Of a stretch of 64,000 nucleotides of DNA, positions 7,922 through 17,312 are shown one piece after another. The stretch spans positions 558,001 through 622,000 of the forward strand of contig JADJPU010000001.1 in assembly GCA_016713115.1 (NCBI GenBank). The letters run 5' to 3'. The stretch comes from Cellvibrionales bacterium (GTDB lineage: Bacteria > Pseudomonadota > Gammaproteobacteria > Pseudomonadales > UBA7239). Made by a program: the position numbers and the translations under genes. The notes beneath the pieces were generated by a model. That model did not search any database. It saw only the letters and a program-made list of their open reading frames with translations, and was not told the DNA's origin. Within the stretch, counting starts at the first letter, position 1. Each line of letters begins with the position of its first letter.

Positions 7922-9820
7922 CTACCGCCGCGGTTTGAGATGTTTCGGATCGGTTTTGCGGCGCATAGCGGGCACCAGCAACACTTCGTCTTCTTTCGCT
8001 GCTTCGCGCACGGCTGGCAGTAGGCACACATCGTCTGCGCCAAAAAGATATTTTGCTTCTGGCAATCGATTCAAGGTGATTTTTCGTTGATGGTGTTTTT
8101 CTAAACTATCGCGTTTGCTGAGCGTCACTACACCTGCCGCCGGCAAATTATTTCGCAGTGCATTCATCAGAAAGCTTTCACCCGCTTCATCAAAATCATC
8201 GGTGGCGGCTTGAATCACTACCCAATCCGGCCGTTGCAAAAACACGCGCGCAAAACTCAAGCGCTGCTGCGCGCGCGTAGCGAGTACGCGATCCCACATA
8301 TCGCGGTCTTGTAACCGCGGAATCAACCAGTCAAGCCCCGCTGCTTTTAACGCTTCGCGCATAGCAGTATCCGCATAAATATCTGCCGGTGCAGGATACG
8401 CCAACACATCACGCAGCGTGGCAGTGGGTAAATACGGTCGCTGCGGCATAAAAACGATGGAATGTTGATACGGCAAAGTTACAAAACCCTGCCCCCAGTG
8501 CCACAAACCGGCTACCGCTTTGAATAAACCGTCAGTCACCGCCTGATCACCAGCGATCAGTACGCGTTCACCGGCAGCTATTGTTGCACTAAAATTTTCT
8601 AGCAATACCAAACCACTGTGATCGGCCACGGTGAGGTATTTAAACACCAGCGCATTGGTATCACCGCGCTCGCGTTCAATGCGACAAGCATCCGGCTGTG
8701 CTGATTTTTCTTCCAACACACGCAAATCTTCGTACAAGGACAACACGCGATCCGCAGAGGCGCGGCAGCGTGCAATATCACCCAAATTATCGACAGGCCA
8801 CGACAATGCCGAGGTTAATTTTTGGAACGCCTGTGCAGCCTGCATCAATACACCTAGCGTCATTGCGCCCGCAATATATTGCGGCGCAGCGATTAACAAA
8901 GGAAACACTGGCAGCAAAGCACCATAGCCTGTGGAATAAGAGACTATCCATGCGTAGGCTATGGTTTGTTTGTTCCAACTTTGCGTGAGGCTGGCAAACA
9001 ATTGTGAAAATAATTTTCGTTCTGCGCGTTCACCTTGCATTAGCACAATGGCCTCAGCATGCTCTCGCGCACGCGACAGCCCAAACCGAAAATCAGCTTC
9101 GGTGGTTTGCAAGCTGTCAGTGGATTTGATCAGTGGCTTTCCCAACAGCGAACCAACAGCAGCTCCCACGCCAGCATAAAAAAAGGCCATCCACACCATG
9201 TAGCCCTGCACACCAATATTGGTGCCTGGCACGGTGAACGAACCAGAAACATCCAACAAAATATCGATGAAACTAAATAGAACCAAAACGGAATAAAACA
9301 ATGTGTGGCCCAGAGAAATCGTCATCTCGGTAACAACACGAATGTCCTCTGCAATACGACCATCAGGATTGTCGTGCTCGCCTTCGGTGTACAGCAATTG
9401 GTAATGCTGGCCTTTGTTCATCCAGCGATCGAGCAAACGCGACGACATCCACGCGCGCCAATCCAATTGCAGCCAACGCTTCACATACAAATGTGCGCCA
9501 GTCACTGCCATCGTCAAGAAAAAAATGACGGCAAACTCGCCAATTTGTAAGACGAATTGCGACAGTGATCGCTGCTCTAAAGAATCAAATAATTCGCGAT
9601 TCCAATAGTTGGTCCAAATCGCCAAGCCCACTTGTGCCAGCGTCAACAAACCAAACAATAGCGTGAAGCTGCGCACGCGCACATAATGCTGACAACGCCA
9701 ATACGGACCGCACAGTTCCATAAACTGGCGAAAAAAATTGCGGCGGGTACGCGACTTAGCGGCTGGCGCTGGAGGGTTGTCCTTCGACACGGCTTCAACT
9801 GCAAGGTGAGATAGTTTCAT
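7922..9820 (-). CDS. ABC_membrane_2-type protein with a degenerate ATPase domain
   Basis: A 632-residue protein with an SbmA/ABCD-like membrane domain (residues about 30-340, including the conserved RIAEDIRVVTEMTISL segment) and a C-terminal nucleotide-binding domain (about 390-600). The NBD keeps its fold and Q-loop (VFMPQRPYLPTATLRDVL). Its catalytic motifs are gone: Walker A reads GDQAVTDG with no GKS/T, the signature LSGGE is replaced by ATRAQQR, Walker B reads VVIQAATDD with no catalytic Glu, and the H-loop His is missing. The frame is open throughout, so this is a pseudo-ATPase rather than a broken gene. Substrate unknown; by family it would handle peptides or lipophilic compounds at the inner membrane. 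Confidence 0.85.
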   Translation of the reverse strand: MKLSHLAVEAVSKDNPPAPAAKSRTRRNFFRQFMELCGPYWRCQHYVRVRSFTLLFGLLTLAQVGLAIWTNYWNRELFDSLEQRSLSQFVLQIGEFAVIFFLTMAVTGAHLYVKRWLQLDWRAWMSSRLLDRWMNKGQHYQLLYTEGEHDNPDGRIAEDIRVVTEMTISLGHTLFYSVLVLFSFIDILLDVSGSFTVPGTNIGVQGYMVWMAFFYAGVGAAVGSLLGKPLIKSTDSLQTTEADFRFGLSRAREHAEAIVLMQGERAERKLFSQLFASLTQSWNKQTIAYAWIVSYSTGYGALLPVFPLLIAAPQYIAGAMTLGVLMQAAQAFQKLTSALSWPVDNLGDIARCRASADRVLSLYEDLRVLEEKSAQPDACRIERERGDTNALVFKYLTVADHSGLVLLENFSATIAAGERVLIAGDQAVTDGLFKAVAGLWHWGQGFVTLPYQHSIVFMPQRPYLPTATLRDVLAYPAPADIYADTAMREALKAAGLDWLIPRLQDRDMWDRVLATRAQQRLSFARVFLQRPDWVVIQAATDDFDEAGESFLMNALRNNLPAAGVVTLSKRDSLEKHHQRKITLNRLPEAKYLFGADDVCLLPAVREAAKEDEVLLVPAMRRKTDPKHLKPRR

Positions 9821-9859
9821 GGTACCAGCACTGTGACAAAAGACTAACGGGAGAGAGCA

Positions 9860-10972
9860 ATGAAAGTTTTAGTCATTGGCGGAGCGGGGGTTACCGGTAC
9901 CGCTATCGTGCGGCAACTGTTGGCACGCGGCTGCGATGTCAGCATCCTGCATCGCGGTGTGCATCATGCAGCCGCACCCGATAGCGTGGCACGCATACAA
10001 GCCGACCCCTACGCCAAAGACGGCTTGAGTGCAGTACTTACCGGCAAACGCTTTGATGCCGTGATCGCCACTTACGGTCGCCTGCGTTTCGTCGCACAAC
10101 AATTGATCGGCATAACGGAGCGCCTCATTTCTGTAGGTGGAGCTGCGCCCGTGTACAAAGGCTGGGGCGAGATGATGGCACCCAACCCGTGGGAAACCAC
10201 GCAGCCAACGCCGCTGTTTTTAACGGAAGACCATCCACTCGCCAGTGCCGAAACAACTGATCCTTTTTCAATGGCCGTGCGCAAAACGGAACACGATATT
10301 GTGCAATTTCAGCGCGACGGTCATTTCAATTGCACACATTTTCGCTATCCGCTGGTGTACGGCACGAACAACATTTGTCCCGCCGAATGGGGCTTGATAC
10401 GCCGCGCGCACGACAAACGCCATACGCTAATTTTGCCCGCCAATGGCCTCACGCTGATCTCACGCGGTTTTGCAGAAAACATTGCGCACGCAATCATGCT
10501 CGCGCTGGAAAATCCCTCAGCTTCCGCCGCACAAATCTACAACATCTGCGATGAACAACTGTTATTCAATCAGCAGTGGGTGTCTTTACTGAGCGAAATC
10601 ATGCAGCACCGTTTCGACACAGTGGATATACCGTTTTCTGCTCTGCCCAGCGGCTTTCGCGCCACGCCGCCGCAACTGCTGTACCGCCACCACTGCGTGC
10701 TCAGCATCGAAAAAATAAAAACGCAGCTCGGTTATCGCGATGTGGTGTCCGTTGAAGAAGCACTAGAGCGCGTGGTGAAACACTACTGGGACAATCCACT
10801 CGCTGATGACAGTGAAGCCGCACAAAATTTAGGTGACCCGTTTGATTACGCTTACGAAGATGCGTTTATTGCCGCGTGGAAAAAGCAGGGAGAAAATTTT
10901 TCTGCCGCGCGCGATGCACTGCCCGCACCGCAAGTGGTGTGGAAACACCCGTATCAGCAACCGGCTAAGTAA
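9860..10972 (+). CDS. Atypical extended SDR (epimerase/dehydratase family)
   Basis: A 370-residue NAD(P)-binding protein with the Rossmann motif GGAGVTGTAIV at residues 7-17. The segment where the YxxxK catalytic pair normally lies reads FSMAVRK, so the Lys is kept but the Tyr is replaced by Met. That suggests altered chemistry or a binding role. It diverges from the ABC gene by only 39 bp, and its 3' end overlaps the convergent sulfatase gene by 19 bp. Substrate not predictable. Confidence 0.75.
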   Translation: MKVLVIGGAGVTGTAIVRQLLARGCDVSILHRGVHHAAAPDSVARIQADPYAKDGLSAVLTGKRFDAVIATYGRLRFVAQQLIGITERLISVGGAAPVYKGWGEMMAPNPWETTQPTPLFLTEDHPLASAETTDPFSMAVRKTEHDIVQFQRDGHFNCTHFRYPLVYGTNNICPAEWGLIRRAHDKRHTLILPANGLTLISRGFAENIAHAIMLALENPSASAAQIYNICDEQLLFNQQWVSLLSEIMQHRFDTVDIPFSALPSGFRATPPQLLYRHHCVLSIEKIKTQLGYRDVVSVEEALERVVKHYWDNPLADDSEAAQNLGDPFDYAYEDAFIAAWKKQGENFSAARDALPAPQVVWKHPYQQPAK

Positions 10973-12309
10973 TGCGCTTGGTTATTCGTCCTCTGCTCCG
11001 AGCATGCAAAACGCACTCGCTCAAACCACGGCCTAGGCAGACAAGCTTCTAAAATCAACGGCGGAGGTGTTTGCGGCGTTTGCGCCATGATGCTGTTCAT
11101 AATATTTCTGGCGGCAGCCAACGGTACTTGATACTGCTCGTGCAACCGCAAGTTTTTTTCCGCCTGTGGATCGGCTGTTAAATCATAAAACTCTTCATGC
11201 ACACCACCATGCAGCGCATCCGGATCCCACACCGCATCCCAGTAAGGGTCACACAAACGCGCGCCCTGATAATTGTGTTTGTACAACATATTTTTTGTGC
11301 GCACCGCGCGCTCAAACAGTGGCGCACCGTGTTGATTGCGCTCGGCATAAATATAGTCGCGCACCGGCACCGCAGAGTTATGCAGCGTGGGCAGTAAAGA
11401 AACACCAGGCGTGTTTGGCACTGCAGGCAAACCTACCAGTGCCAAAAGTGTGGGCATTAAATCTACCGCGCTAACCAATTGTTGATTGGCAATATGCGCA
11501 GGAATAAGACGAGGAAACCGCATCATCAAAGGCGTTTTAATGCCATCGTCGTACAGGGTGGTTTTAGCACCGCCAAATTGCGATCCGTTATCTGATAGCA
11601 CAATCACCAGCGTATTTTCCAACACGCTCTCTTCGCGCAGTGCTGCAATCACCAAGCCAATATGGCGATCAGCGCGCGCAATCTCATCGTAATAACCGGC
11701 CATTTCTTCGCGCATAAACGCATTGTCATCATCGCGTTTAGACAGCGGAACAGTTTGTGGATTGTGATGCAATAACGGTGGATGCCAAGCCTCGTAAGGC
11801 GCGTGCGCATCTTTACTCGCCAACCAAAAAAAGAACGGTTTGTTTTTAGGGCGACGCGCCAATTCTGGCAGCCAATCCGCAGCGCCGCTTTCTTCGTGCG
11901 GCTCCACCACGCGATCAAAATGCGTTTTGAACGGCTCGCCCAAATGCCACTTACCTACGCTGGCTGTGTAATAACCTGCCTTGCGTAATAGCTGGGGCAA
12001 ACTGGTTACGGAGGCAGGAAGTGGATCGTGCAGTTTGGGCGCTCCCGTAGCCGTAGGATACAAACCCGTCAACAAACTGGCGCGGCTGGGTGAACAAGAG
12101 CTGGTGGTGAGAAAAGCGTTTGTAAAGCGCGTGCCTTCGCGTGCCAGTTGATCAATATTCGGCGTGCGCACCACACTGTTACCAAACGCGCCAACATCGC
12201 GCTGACCGACATCATCCAGCAAAAAAACAACAATATTCGGTTGTGTGTCAGCAGCCCATGCGCACAACGGTAACAGTGCACAAACCAGCCACAACAAACA
12301 GCGTTTCAT
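10954..12309 (-). CDS. Exported type I sulfatase
   Basis: A 451-residue sulfatase with an N-terminal signal peptide (MKRCLLWLVCALLPLCAWA). The active-site signature CSPSRASLLTG near residues 72-82 carries the Cys that a formylglycine-generating enzyme converts to formylglycine. Metal ligands lie in FLLDDVG near residue 30 and LSDNGSQFG near 245. The family is closest to the heparan-N-sulfatase/arylsulfatase-like group. The start abuts the dsbD stop, so the two are probably co-transcribed. No maturation enzyme is encoded in the window. Confidence 0.88.
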   Translation of the reverse strand: MKRCLLWLVCALLPLCAWAADTQPNIVVFLLDDVGQRDVGAFGNSVVRTPNIDQLAREGTRFTNAFLTTSSCSPSRASLLTGLYPTATGAPKLHDPLPASVTSLPQLLRKAGYYTASVGKWHLGEPFKTHFDRVVEPHEESGAADWLPELARRPKNKPFFFWLASKDAHAPYEAWHPPLLHHNPQTVPLSKRDDDNAFMREEMAGYYDEIARADRHIGLVIAALREESVLENTLVIVLSDNGSQFGGAKTTLYDDGIKTPLMMRFPRLIPAHIANQQLVSAVDLMPTLLALVGLPAVPNTPGVSLLPTLHNSAVPVRDYIYAERNQHGAPLFERAVRTKNMLYKHNYQGARLCDPYWDAVWDPDALHGGVHEEFYDLTADPQAEKNLRLHEQYQVPLAAARNIMNSIMAQTPQTPPPLILEACLPRPWFERVRFACSEQRTNNQAHYLAGC

Positions 12310-14091
12310 TCAGCGCAGCGCGTCCAACACAATGTTTTCTGTGAGCACTTGCGGCAACACGACCGGCTTGCTATCTGCGCCTGCCGGAAAGTACACATAC
12401 AGTGGCACACCGCTGCGATCGTACTGCTGTAAGAATTGTGTGATGTCTGGATCGCGATTGGTCCAATCGCCCACCAAGTACGCAATATTTTTTTCATGCA
12501 AGCGCTGGTTGACACTTTGTCGACTCAACACCATTTTTTCATTTACTAAACAGGTGAGACACCAAGAGGCCGTCATATTGATCAACACCGGCTTACCCTC
12601 AGTGCGCAGGGTTTCCAAGCGCGCAGGGCTGTATGGTTCAGAATCGCCAGTTTCAAATTGCTCCTGCTGCGGCAATTGACACAACTCTGCCACCAAAAAA
12701 TGCGGCGCGATCAAGGCTATCGCTAACACCAGTACCGCCAAGACTTTTTCCCAGATGCGCACGGAGGCGTCGCGCCACAACCAGCCGGCCATGACCAGCA
12801 AAATTAAGCCGCACAGCACCGTGACCATGGCCAACTCACCGCCCTGCTGTCCCAATACCCACAACAGCCACACAGCGGTGGCATACAGCGGGAAGGCCAA
12901 AAATTGGCGCAATCTATCCATCCACGGGCCTGGCGCCGGCAAGCGATGCAACAGTTGCGGGCAGTACGCCAACACAATGAACGGCAGCGCCATACCAAAG
13001 CCTAAGGCGGCAAAGATCAACAGCGCTATCGGTGCCGATTGCATGACGGCATAGCCCAAAGCTACCCCCATAAAAGGCGCCGAACAAGGGCTGGCCACCA
13101 CCACAGCCAACACACCGGTGAAGAATGTAGAGCGCACGGGGCTGCCTACCACCAAGCGCTGACCGATGCCCATCAAGCTGCCACCAATATGGATCACACC
13201 CGAGAAGGACAACGCCACCACAAAAAATAGGTAGATCAATAGACTGACAAACAGCGGCTCCTGCAGCTGGAACCCCCAGCCCACTGCCGCGCCGCCGGCA
13301 CGCAACAGCAGCATCACGCCAGCCATCAGCACAAAGGTCGTGATTACGCCAGCGGTGTATACCCAACTGTGCCAATGCGCTTCATCGTCGCGTTCGCGTT
13401 GCGCGGCCATCGCAAATACCTTCAGCGACAACACCGGAAACACGCAAGGCATAAGATTGAGGATGATGCCGCCCAACAACGCCATCAGCAGCACACCCGT
13501 CACCCCCCATGACAGCAGCGGCGTTGGCTCCGTAACGGGCGCGATGGGCGCAACGCTGGCTTGCGGCAAAGAAACAGCAGCGGGCGCGGTGGTTGATGTA
13601 ATGGTTCCCGCCTGCAAATCCACACTGAAATACTGCGTCTGTGGCGGATAACACAGCCCAGCATCCGCGCAGCCCTGTGACTCCGCACTCAACACAAAAT
13701 TGTCGGTTTGGGTATCCGGCACCACAACCGTAGCCTGCGCCGAATCGCGGTAGACCTCTGTTTCGCGTTCGTACAATTCGTCGTACTTGTTTTCGCCCTT
13801 GCTCCAAGTGGTTTGCAAAGGAATCGCTGCAGAGCCTTGCGCGGTTACCTGCATGCGCTCACGGTACAAATAGTATTGCGGAGCAACAGTCCAATTCAGC
13901 TGTATCTGCCGCCCAGTAATGCTCGCCACCAGTTGATAGGCCTGCTCTACGGGCAAAAACTCTGCACTGGACGATACGCCAGAACCAGCGAAAGTCTGTT
14001 CGCCATTTAGTTGCGCATGCAAGGGCAAGCCCGTTAGCAACAACATCATGCTCACGACAAACGATTTCAGCAACGCAGTAATACTTTGCAT
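12310..14091 (-). CDS. dsbD: Thiol:disulfide interchange protein DsbD
   Basis: A 593-residue inner-membrane reductant transporter that carries electrons from cytoplasmic thioredoxin to the periplasm. It has a signal peptide, an N-terminal alpha domain (Cys pair in GCADAGLCYPP), an eight-helix core with the PCVFP and SPCSAP cysteines, and a C-terminal thioredoxin domain with WCLTC. I chose the ATG at 14091, which has TTGGAG upstream and gives a clean signal peptide; the frame opens 34 codons earlier without one. It is adjacent to the sulfatase gene. Confidence 0.93.
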   Translation of the reverse strand: MQSITALLKSFVVSMMLLLTGLPLHAQLNGEQTFAGSGVSSSAEFLPVEQAYQLVASITGRQIQLNWTVAPQYYLYRERMQVTAQGSAAIPLQTTWSKGENKYDELYERETEVYRDSAQATVVVPDTQTDNFVLSAESQGCADAGLCYPPQTQYFSVDLQAGTITSTTAPAAVSLPQASVAPIAPVTEPTPLLSWGVTGVLLMALLGGIILNLMPCVFPVLSLKVFAMAAQRERDDEAHWHSWVYTAGVITTFVLMAGVMLLLRAGGAAVGWGFQLQEPLFVSLLIYLFFVVALSFSGVIHIGGSLMGIGQRLVVGSPVRSTFFTGVLAVVVASPCSAPFMGVALGYAVMQSAPIALLIFAALGFGMALPFIVLAYCPQLLHRLPAPGPWMDRLRQFLAFPLYATAVWLLWVLGQQGGELAMVTVLCGLILLVMAGWLWRDASVRIWEKVLAVLVLAIALIAPHFLVAELCQLPQQEQFETGDSEPYSPARLETLRTEGKPVLINMTASWCLTCLVNEKMVLSRQSVNQRLHEKNIAYLVGDWTNRDPDITQFLQQYDRSGVPLYVYFPAGADSKPVVLPQVLTENIVLDALR

Positions 14092-14250
14092 ACAACACTC
14101 CAAGCAACGCCGTCTACGACCACACCGTTGCAACGGGGTTCCATCAAATTGAATTGCGCTATGGTACCAGTAGTGCAATCCACTACCAGCCATACTGCAG
14201 CATTTCTGCTAGGCTAGCGCACAACTTCCCCACTGTCGCACACGCAACAC

Positions 14251-14871
14251 ATGTTGACTTCTTTTTCTGCAAAAACACTACGCAGCCTAAGTGTAATAAC
14301 GCTGCTCTTACTGGCCTGCGCCTGCCAAAACACGCCGCAGGATGATAACGACCCAAGCACCACTTCTTCCTTTTGGCCTTGGGGCTCCAACGAGCGCAAA
14401 GACAACATCAAAGAAATGCGCAAACAACACAAACTCGTTGTTTTGCTGGAACGCGGCGATCTTGCGTTCAGCAAAGACCGCTTGAACGCGCCGCAACACG
14501 ACAACGCTCTGCTCTACTACTACACGGCATTAAAAGTTGAGCCAGGCAACAAAGACGCACTGCGCGGCTTGCGCAAGACTGCTGATCGCTTTCGCAGCCT
14601 TGCGCGCACAGCACACGATAACGGCAATGACAAACAGACGCGGCAGTATTTACAGCAAGCAGAAATGATTACTGGCGCGAGCGACCCCAAAAACATTCGA
14701 CTGCGTGCCGAGCTGCGCGAGAAACCCGCCGGAAGAAACTCGCGGGAATTAGACAAAGAATTAAAGCAAAAAATTAAAGCAAAAAAAGCAGAACTGAAAG
14801 ACAACCCGCTGCTGCAAGACAAGGAACTGCTCAAAAACACCTTATCCACCGCAGCAGAAGATAAGGAATAA
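14251..14871 (+). CDS. Lipoprotein with a TPR-like region
   Basis: A 206-residue lipoprotein with lipobox LLAC (lipidated Cys23). A helical repeat-like part follows at about 65-145 (NALLYYYTALKVEPGNKDAL resembles one TPR), then a Lys-rich charged tail at about 155-200. It precedes the LapD-like gene by 17 bp, so the pair is probably an operon. It may be an outer-membrane partner for that sensor, but no named family is clear. Confidence 0.7.
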   Translation: MLTSFSAKTLRSLSVITLLLLACACQNTPQDDNDPSTTSSFWPWGSNERKDNIKEMRKQHKLVVLLERGDLAFSKDRLNAPQHDNALLYYYTALKVEPGNKDALRGLRKTADRFRSLARTAHDNGNDKQTRQYLQQAEMITGASDPKNIRLRAELREKPAGRNSRELDKELKQKIKAKKAELKDNPLLQDKELLKNTLSTAAEDKE

Positions 14872-14888
14872 AAACAAAGGTGCGCAAC

Positions 14889-16817
14889 ATGAGCCTGCAT
14901 CGGCAAATTTGTATCAGCTTGATACTCACCATGATCGTATTGCTAACAGTGAGTGTTGCTATCGACCTGCACAACACACGCAAACATTTACTAACCCATG
15001 TAGGCAAACACGCGCAAGAAACTGCCGATCTACTGGCCTACACCCTATCAAGCTCCGACGCGCCCCTCACCGCAACAAGCCCTCTACTCAGCACGGCGTT
15101 TGTGCAAGGCCCCTACGACGCGATCGTGTATCGCAGCGCACAAGGCAATACGCTGTTTGAGCAGTACAAACCCGTGCGCAAACTATCCATTCCCACTTGG
15201 TTCATAAGCGGCATGTCGCTCACCGCGCCTGTTGCGTACGCCACGGTACTAGTCAACAACTCACCGCAAGGCAGCATCCAAATAACCGCCAATTTAGACG
15301 CTTCGTATTTTGAGCTATGGCATGTTTTCTACAAACAATTGGTATTGTTTGGTGTCGTCAGTTTGGCATTGGGAGTGCTGTGCTATTTGTCACTGCAATT
15401 TTTCCTGAGCCCACTGCGCCGCGTGCAACAACAAGCCGCTGCCATTTGCGAGCGACAGTTTATTGAACAGCAACCGCTACCCAAGACCAAAGAATTGCGC
15501 CAAGTGGTTGATGCCATCAACCGCATGAGCCGCCGTCTCAAAACCATGTTTGACGAACAACTGGCGCATATTGAAAATTTACGCGCGCAAATTTTTCTGG
15601 ATTTTGTCACAGGCTTATCCAATCGCCGCAGCTTTAATGCACGCCTAAAATCACTAACAGAAGCAGAAGTTGATGGCAGCGGTTGCTTGATGATTTTACA
15701 AATCAATGATTTTGCACAGTACAACTTGCAACATGGACACGACGCTGGCGACGAATGCCTACGCGCCATTGCAACCCAACTGCAAGCAATTTCCAAGCAT
15801 ATTCCAGACAGCATCATCAGCCGCCGCGCCGGCGCAGACTTTGCCTTTTATCTACCCAATATGGATGCAGGCGCTGCAACAGAAATTGCAGACAAGTTAA
15901 CCATCAACACTGCCAATTTATCTACACTTTTCCAACATCAAGTGCATATCGGCATAGCGTGTTGCAGTAGCCTACGCACCGAATCACAATTGCTCTCCAA
16001 AGCCGATACCGCTTTACGACAGGCGCAATCACAAGGTCGCAGCGGCTGGAGCCTGTATCAAAACGGAGAAACCGCACAAATTGTGCAGGAAGCGCAGCAA
16101 TGGTATGCCACCCTGAATCGTGTATTGCAAAACCGCAACATCTTTTTTCACTTCCAGCCCATGTTTTTGAGTGCAAACCGCGATCTGATGGCGGTGGAAA
16201 TTTTTTCTAGAATCAATGTGCGTGAAGGCGTGATTCACGCTGGCATTTTTATGCCCATGGCCGAACGCTTTGATATGGCGGAATCATTTGATCGCCTGAT
16301 TATCGATGCTGCGCGCACTAGCAGCGAGGCAGCGAGCTGCAAAGTTCCCCTATGTATCAACTTGTCCACACGCAGTGTTATCACACGCTCCTTTGTAGAT
16401 TGGCTGGACAACTATCTGCGCGAGCATTCTCTATTTGCCAAACAACTGATCATTGAAACATCTGAATATTTGATGTGTTCTGGTCACGAACATGTGCGTT
16501 ATTTGTGCGAAGTCCTGCATCGTCACGGCGCCAAATTATCACTGGATCATTTCGGCATCTACAGCGGCGCTTTTGGCTACATCAATAGCCTCCCCTTGGA
16601 CTACATCAAAATTGATCGCTGCTTTATCCGCGACATCCATCTCAATCAAGATAATCAGTTTTATGTGCGCTCACTGGTGCAAATTGCACACTGTCACGAC
16701 ATCATCGTGCTCGCTGAAGGCGTAGAAACTTTGCAGGAATGGGACTGCCTGTGTCAGCTGGGCATCAACGGCGGGCAGGGCTATTTATTGGGAAAACCCG
16801 ATAGCAAAATTCGGTAA
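14889..16817 (+). CDS. LapD-like c-di-GMP receptor with degenerate GGDEF and EAL domains
   Basis: A 642-residue inner-membrane protein: TM1 (about 7-27), a periplasmic LapD/MoxY-type domain, TM2 (about 153-175), HAMP, GGDEF-like (about 235-385) and EAL-like (about 395-642). The GGDEF site reads RRAGADF and the EAL site VEIFSR, with SLDHFG where DDFG is usual. Neither domain should be enzymatic, as in LapD, which binds c-di-GMP and sequesters the periplasmic protease LapG to keep adhesins on the surface. ATG chosen after AAAGG. No lapG or adhesin gene is in the window. Confidence 0.82.
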   Translation: MSLHRQICISLILTMIVLLTVSVAIDLHNTRKHLLTHVGKHAQETADLLAYTLSSSDAPLTATSPLLSTAFVQGPYDAIVYRSAQGNTLFEQYKPVRKLSIPTWFISGMSLTAPVAYATVLVNNSPQGSIQITANLDASYFELWHVFYKQLVLFGVVSLALGVLCYLSLQFFLSPLRRVQQQAAAICERQFIEQQPLPKTKELRQVVDAINRMSRRLKTMFDEQLAHIENLRAQIFLDFVTGLSNRRSFNARLKSLTEAEVDGSGCLMILQINDFAQYNLQHGHDAGDECLRAIATQLQAISKHIPDSIISRRAGADFAFYLPNMDAGAATEIADKLTINTANLSTLFQHQVHIGIACCSSLRTESQLLSKADTALRQAQSQGRSGWSLYQNGETAQIVQEAQQWYATLNRVLQNRNIFFHFQPMFLSANRDLMAVEIFSRINVREGVIHAGIFMPMAERFDMAESFDRLIIDAARTSSEAASCKVPLCINLSTRSVITRSFVDWLDNYLREHSLFAKQLIIETSEYLMCSGHEHVRYLCEVLHRHGAKLSLDHFGIYSGAFGYINSLPLDYIKIDRCFIRDIHLNQDNQFYVRSLVQIAHCHDIIVLAEGVETLQEWDCLCQLGINGGQGYLLGKPDSKIR

Positions 16818-16838
16818 AAAAACAAGAGCAGACAGCCC

Positions 16839-17300
16839 ATGAACAAATACCACAGAAAACTACTCGCGTTATTTTTGCTCACACTCTTTAGCAGCACGCC
16901 ACTTTTCGCAAAAACTGACAACACCATTACGCTACGCGATGGCTGGATACGAGAAACACCACCCGGCGTTCAAAACGCCGCCGCTTTTCTCTCGCTGCAC
17001 AACAGCGGAACTGCCAGCAAAAGTATTTCTGCAATTCAATGCGCTGCGGTAGCCGCGCGCTGCGAGCTACACGAACACATCAAAACGGAGAGTGGTGGTA
17101 TGCGCATGCAGCAAGTGCGCGCACCACTCACCATTCCCGCCAATGGCACGCTCGCTTTTGTACCAGGCGGTTATCACATCATGTTGTTTGATATCAAAAT
17201 GCCGCTGCGTGCAGACACGCACATCCCACTACTATTTGTGTTTGATGACCAAAGCACATTCACCGTGCAACTACCGGTGAAATCGATTCGTGCAGAATAA
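16839..17300 (+). CDS. Periplasmic copper chaperone PCu(A)C
   Basis: A 153-residue exported protein with signal peptide (LLALFLLTLFSSTPLFA). The copper-binding set is present: His and Met in CELHEHIKTESGGMRMQQ near residues 73-90 and GGYHIML near 111-117, the H-M...HxM pattern of the family. It delivers Cu(I) to cytochrome oxidase or other cuproenzymes. It follows the LapD-like gene by 21 bp and converges with the TPR gene. Confidence 0.88.
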   Translation: MNKYHRKLLALFLLTLFSSTPLFAKTDNTITLRDGWIRETPPGVQNAAAFLSLHNSGTASKSISAIQCAAVAARCELHEHIKTESGGMRMQQVRAPLTIPANGTLAFVPGGYHIMLFDIKMPLRADTHIPLLFVFDDQSTFTVQLPVKSIRAE

Positions 17301-17312
17301 ATATCGACCGTC

